Shown: piece after piece, positions 7,605 to 8,009 of the stretch
Position numbering within the stretch: position 1 is the first letter of the stretch
Layout of the letters: each line of letters begins with the position of its first letter
Source: Gammaproteobacteria bacterium
GTDB lineage: Bacteria; Pseudomonadota; Gammaproteobacteria; Pseudomonadales; Azotimanducaceae
DNA length: 8,009 nt
Direction of reading: 5' to 3'
Assembly: GCA_018667205.1 (NCBI GenBank)
Contig: JABIVN010000028.1
Span: 1 to 8,009, forward strand
The notes under the pieces: generated by a model
What the model was told of the DNA's origin: nothing
Seen by the model: only the letters and a program-made list of their open reading frames with translations
Database searches by the model: none
Translations under genes and position numbers: made by a program

Positions 7605-7613
7605 CAGAGAACG

Positions 7614-8009
7614 ATGCAAAAATTTACGATATACACCTTGTCGATAGTAATTTGTCTTACCGGTTTCTATTCGGCCTTAGACTTTCTGGAAGGAATACTG
7701 AAACAGAATGACTTGTCAATTTCGGTAGATGATAGACGGCGCGTGGGCGCTGACAACATCGAAGCTATGGGCAGAGATGGTGAGTCGGACCCTATAATGG
7801 CAAGGTTTTTGTGGGAAGATGAGCCGTCGAAGCAGGACGTTGAGAAGGCGGATGTTGCTTTAAGTCCGAATGTCGTTTTGGATCCTAATGTTGTTGTGGA
7901 TCCGGATGCCGAGCAGCGGGTTGCAAGGTTCCTTTGGCGGGATGCGAGTCCAATCCCGTCTGCATCACCAGATCGGTTAGAACTTCAATGGAGCGAGCAG
8001 GGAACGCTG
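7614..8009 (+). CDS. Hypothetical exported protein with ARFLW repeats (3' end outside window)
   Basis: I do not recognise this protein. The 132 visible codons have no stop and run off the right edge. The N-terminus MQKFTIYTLSIVICLTGFYSA has a positive charge then a hydrophobic stretch (about 4-20), read as a Sec signal peptide with possible cleavage after YSA (19-21), or as a single membrane anchor. No lipobox precedes Cys14 (residue 13 is Ile). The rest is hydrophilic and acidic, with an internal repeat: xxMARFLWEDE around 63-69 and xxVARFLWRDA around 104-110, about 41 residues apart. Between them lie two related units, NVVLDP and NVVVDP (86-97). The spacing suggests a repeated segment that may continue past the edge. 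It has its own ribosome site and a sigma-54 promoter, so it is probably controlled by the neighbouring activator and may head an operon. A periplasmic or surface role is inferred only from the signal peptide. Confidence 0.7.
   Translation, partial: MQKFTIYTLSIVICLTGFYSALDFLEGILKQNDLSISVDDRRRVGADNIEAMGRDGESDPIMARFLWEDEPSKQDVEKADVALSPNVVLDPNVVVDPDAEQRVARFLWRDASPIPSASPDRLELQWSEQGTL

Noticed and set aside
7647..7658. Lipoprotein signal at Cys14 of the last gene
   Set aside because: The residue before Cys is Ile, not Gly, Ala or Ser, and the preceding positions do not fit a lipobox.

Overview
The window looks like chromosomal DNA from a Gram-negative bacterium, most likely a gammaproteobacterium. 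The reasons are a proteobacterial-type malate synthase G, a sigma-54 enhancer-binding protein, a GG-N10-GC sigma-54 promoter, and base composition near 50% GC by eye. No genus can be named from what is here. I see no mobile element, CRISPR array, tRNA or rRNA.

Left third, minus strand: an FMN-binding, glutamate-synthase-like flavoprotein with an N-terminal membrane anchor (2136 to 631) is followed after 23 bp by a dienelactone hydrolase family gene (607 to 1) that runs off the left edge. Both have good ribosome binding sites, so they probably form one operon. A 177-bp divergent intergenic region (2137-2313) separates this pair from the plus-strand genes.

Middle, plus strand: a malate synthase G gene (glcB, 2314-4490) carries its expected catalytic residues but is split by a single-base frameshift. 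The shift lies in a run of five Gs (2781-2785), where the family reading needs six. The protein is conserved on both sides, so this is a sequencing error, a very recent mutation, or (least likely) a recoding event at an A_AAG_GGG heptamer.

Right half, plus strand: a large multidomain regulator (4541 or 4559 to 7426) is built as REC - PAS - degenerate GGDEF - GAF - AAA+ sigma-54 activation domain - Fis-like HTH, plus what appears to be a second HTH-like unit at the very C-terminus. It ends at a rho-independent terminator whose left arm is tandemly duplicated. About 100 bp further on is a close match to a sigma-54 promoter (TGGCAC...CTGCT). Its predicted transcript start lies about 29 nt before a gene for an unrecognised exported protein with an internal ARFLW repeat, which runs off the right edge.

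Working picture: the left and middle genes are central or catabolic carbon metabolism (glyoxylate use by malate synthase G, a lactone or ester hydrolase, an orphan GltB-type oxidoreductase). The right half is a candidate self-contained regulatory module: an atypical response-regulator enhancer-binding protein next to a sigma-54-controlled gene for an exported protein of unknown role. This right-hand pair is the most promising candidate for something undescribed.
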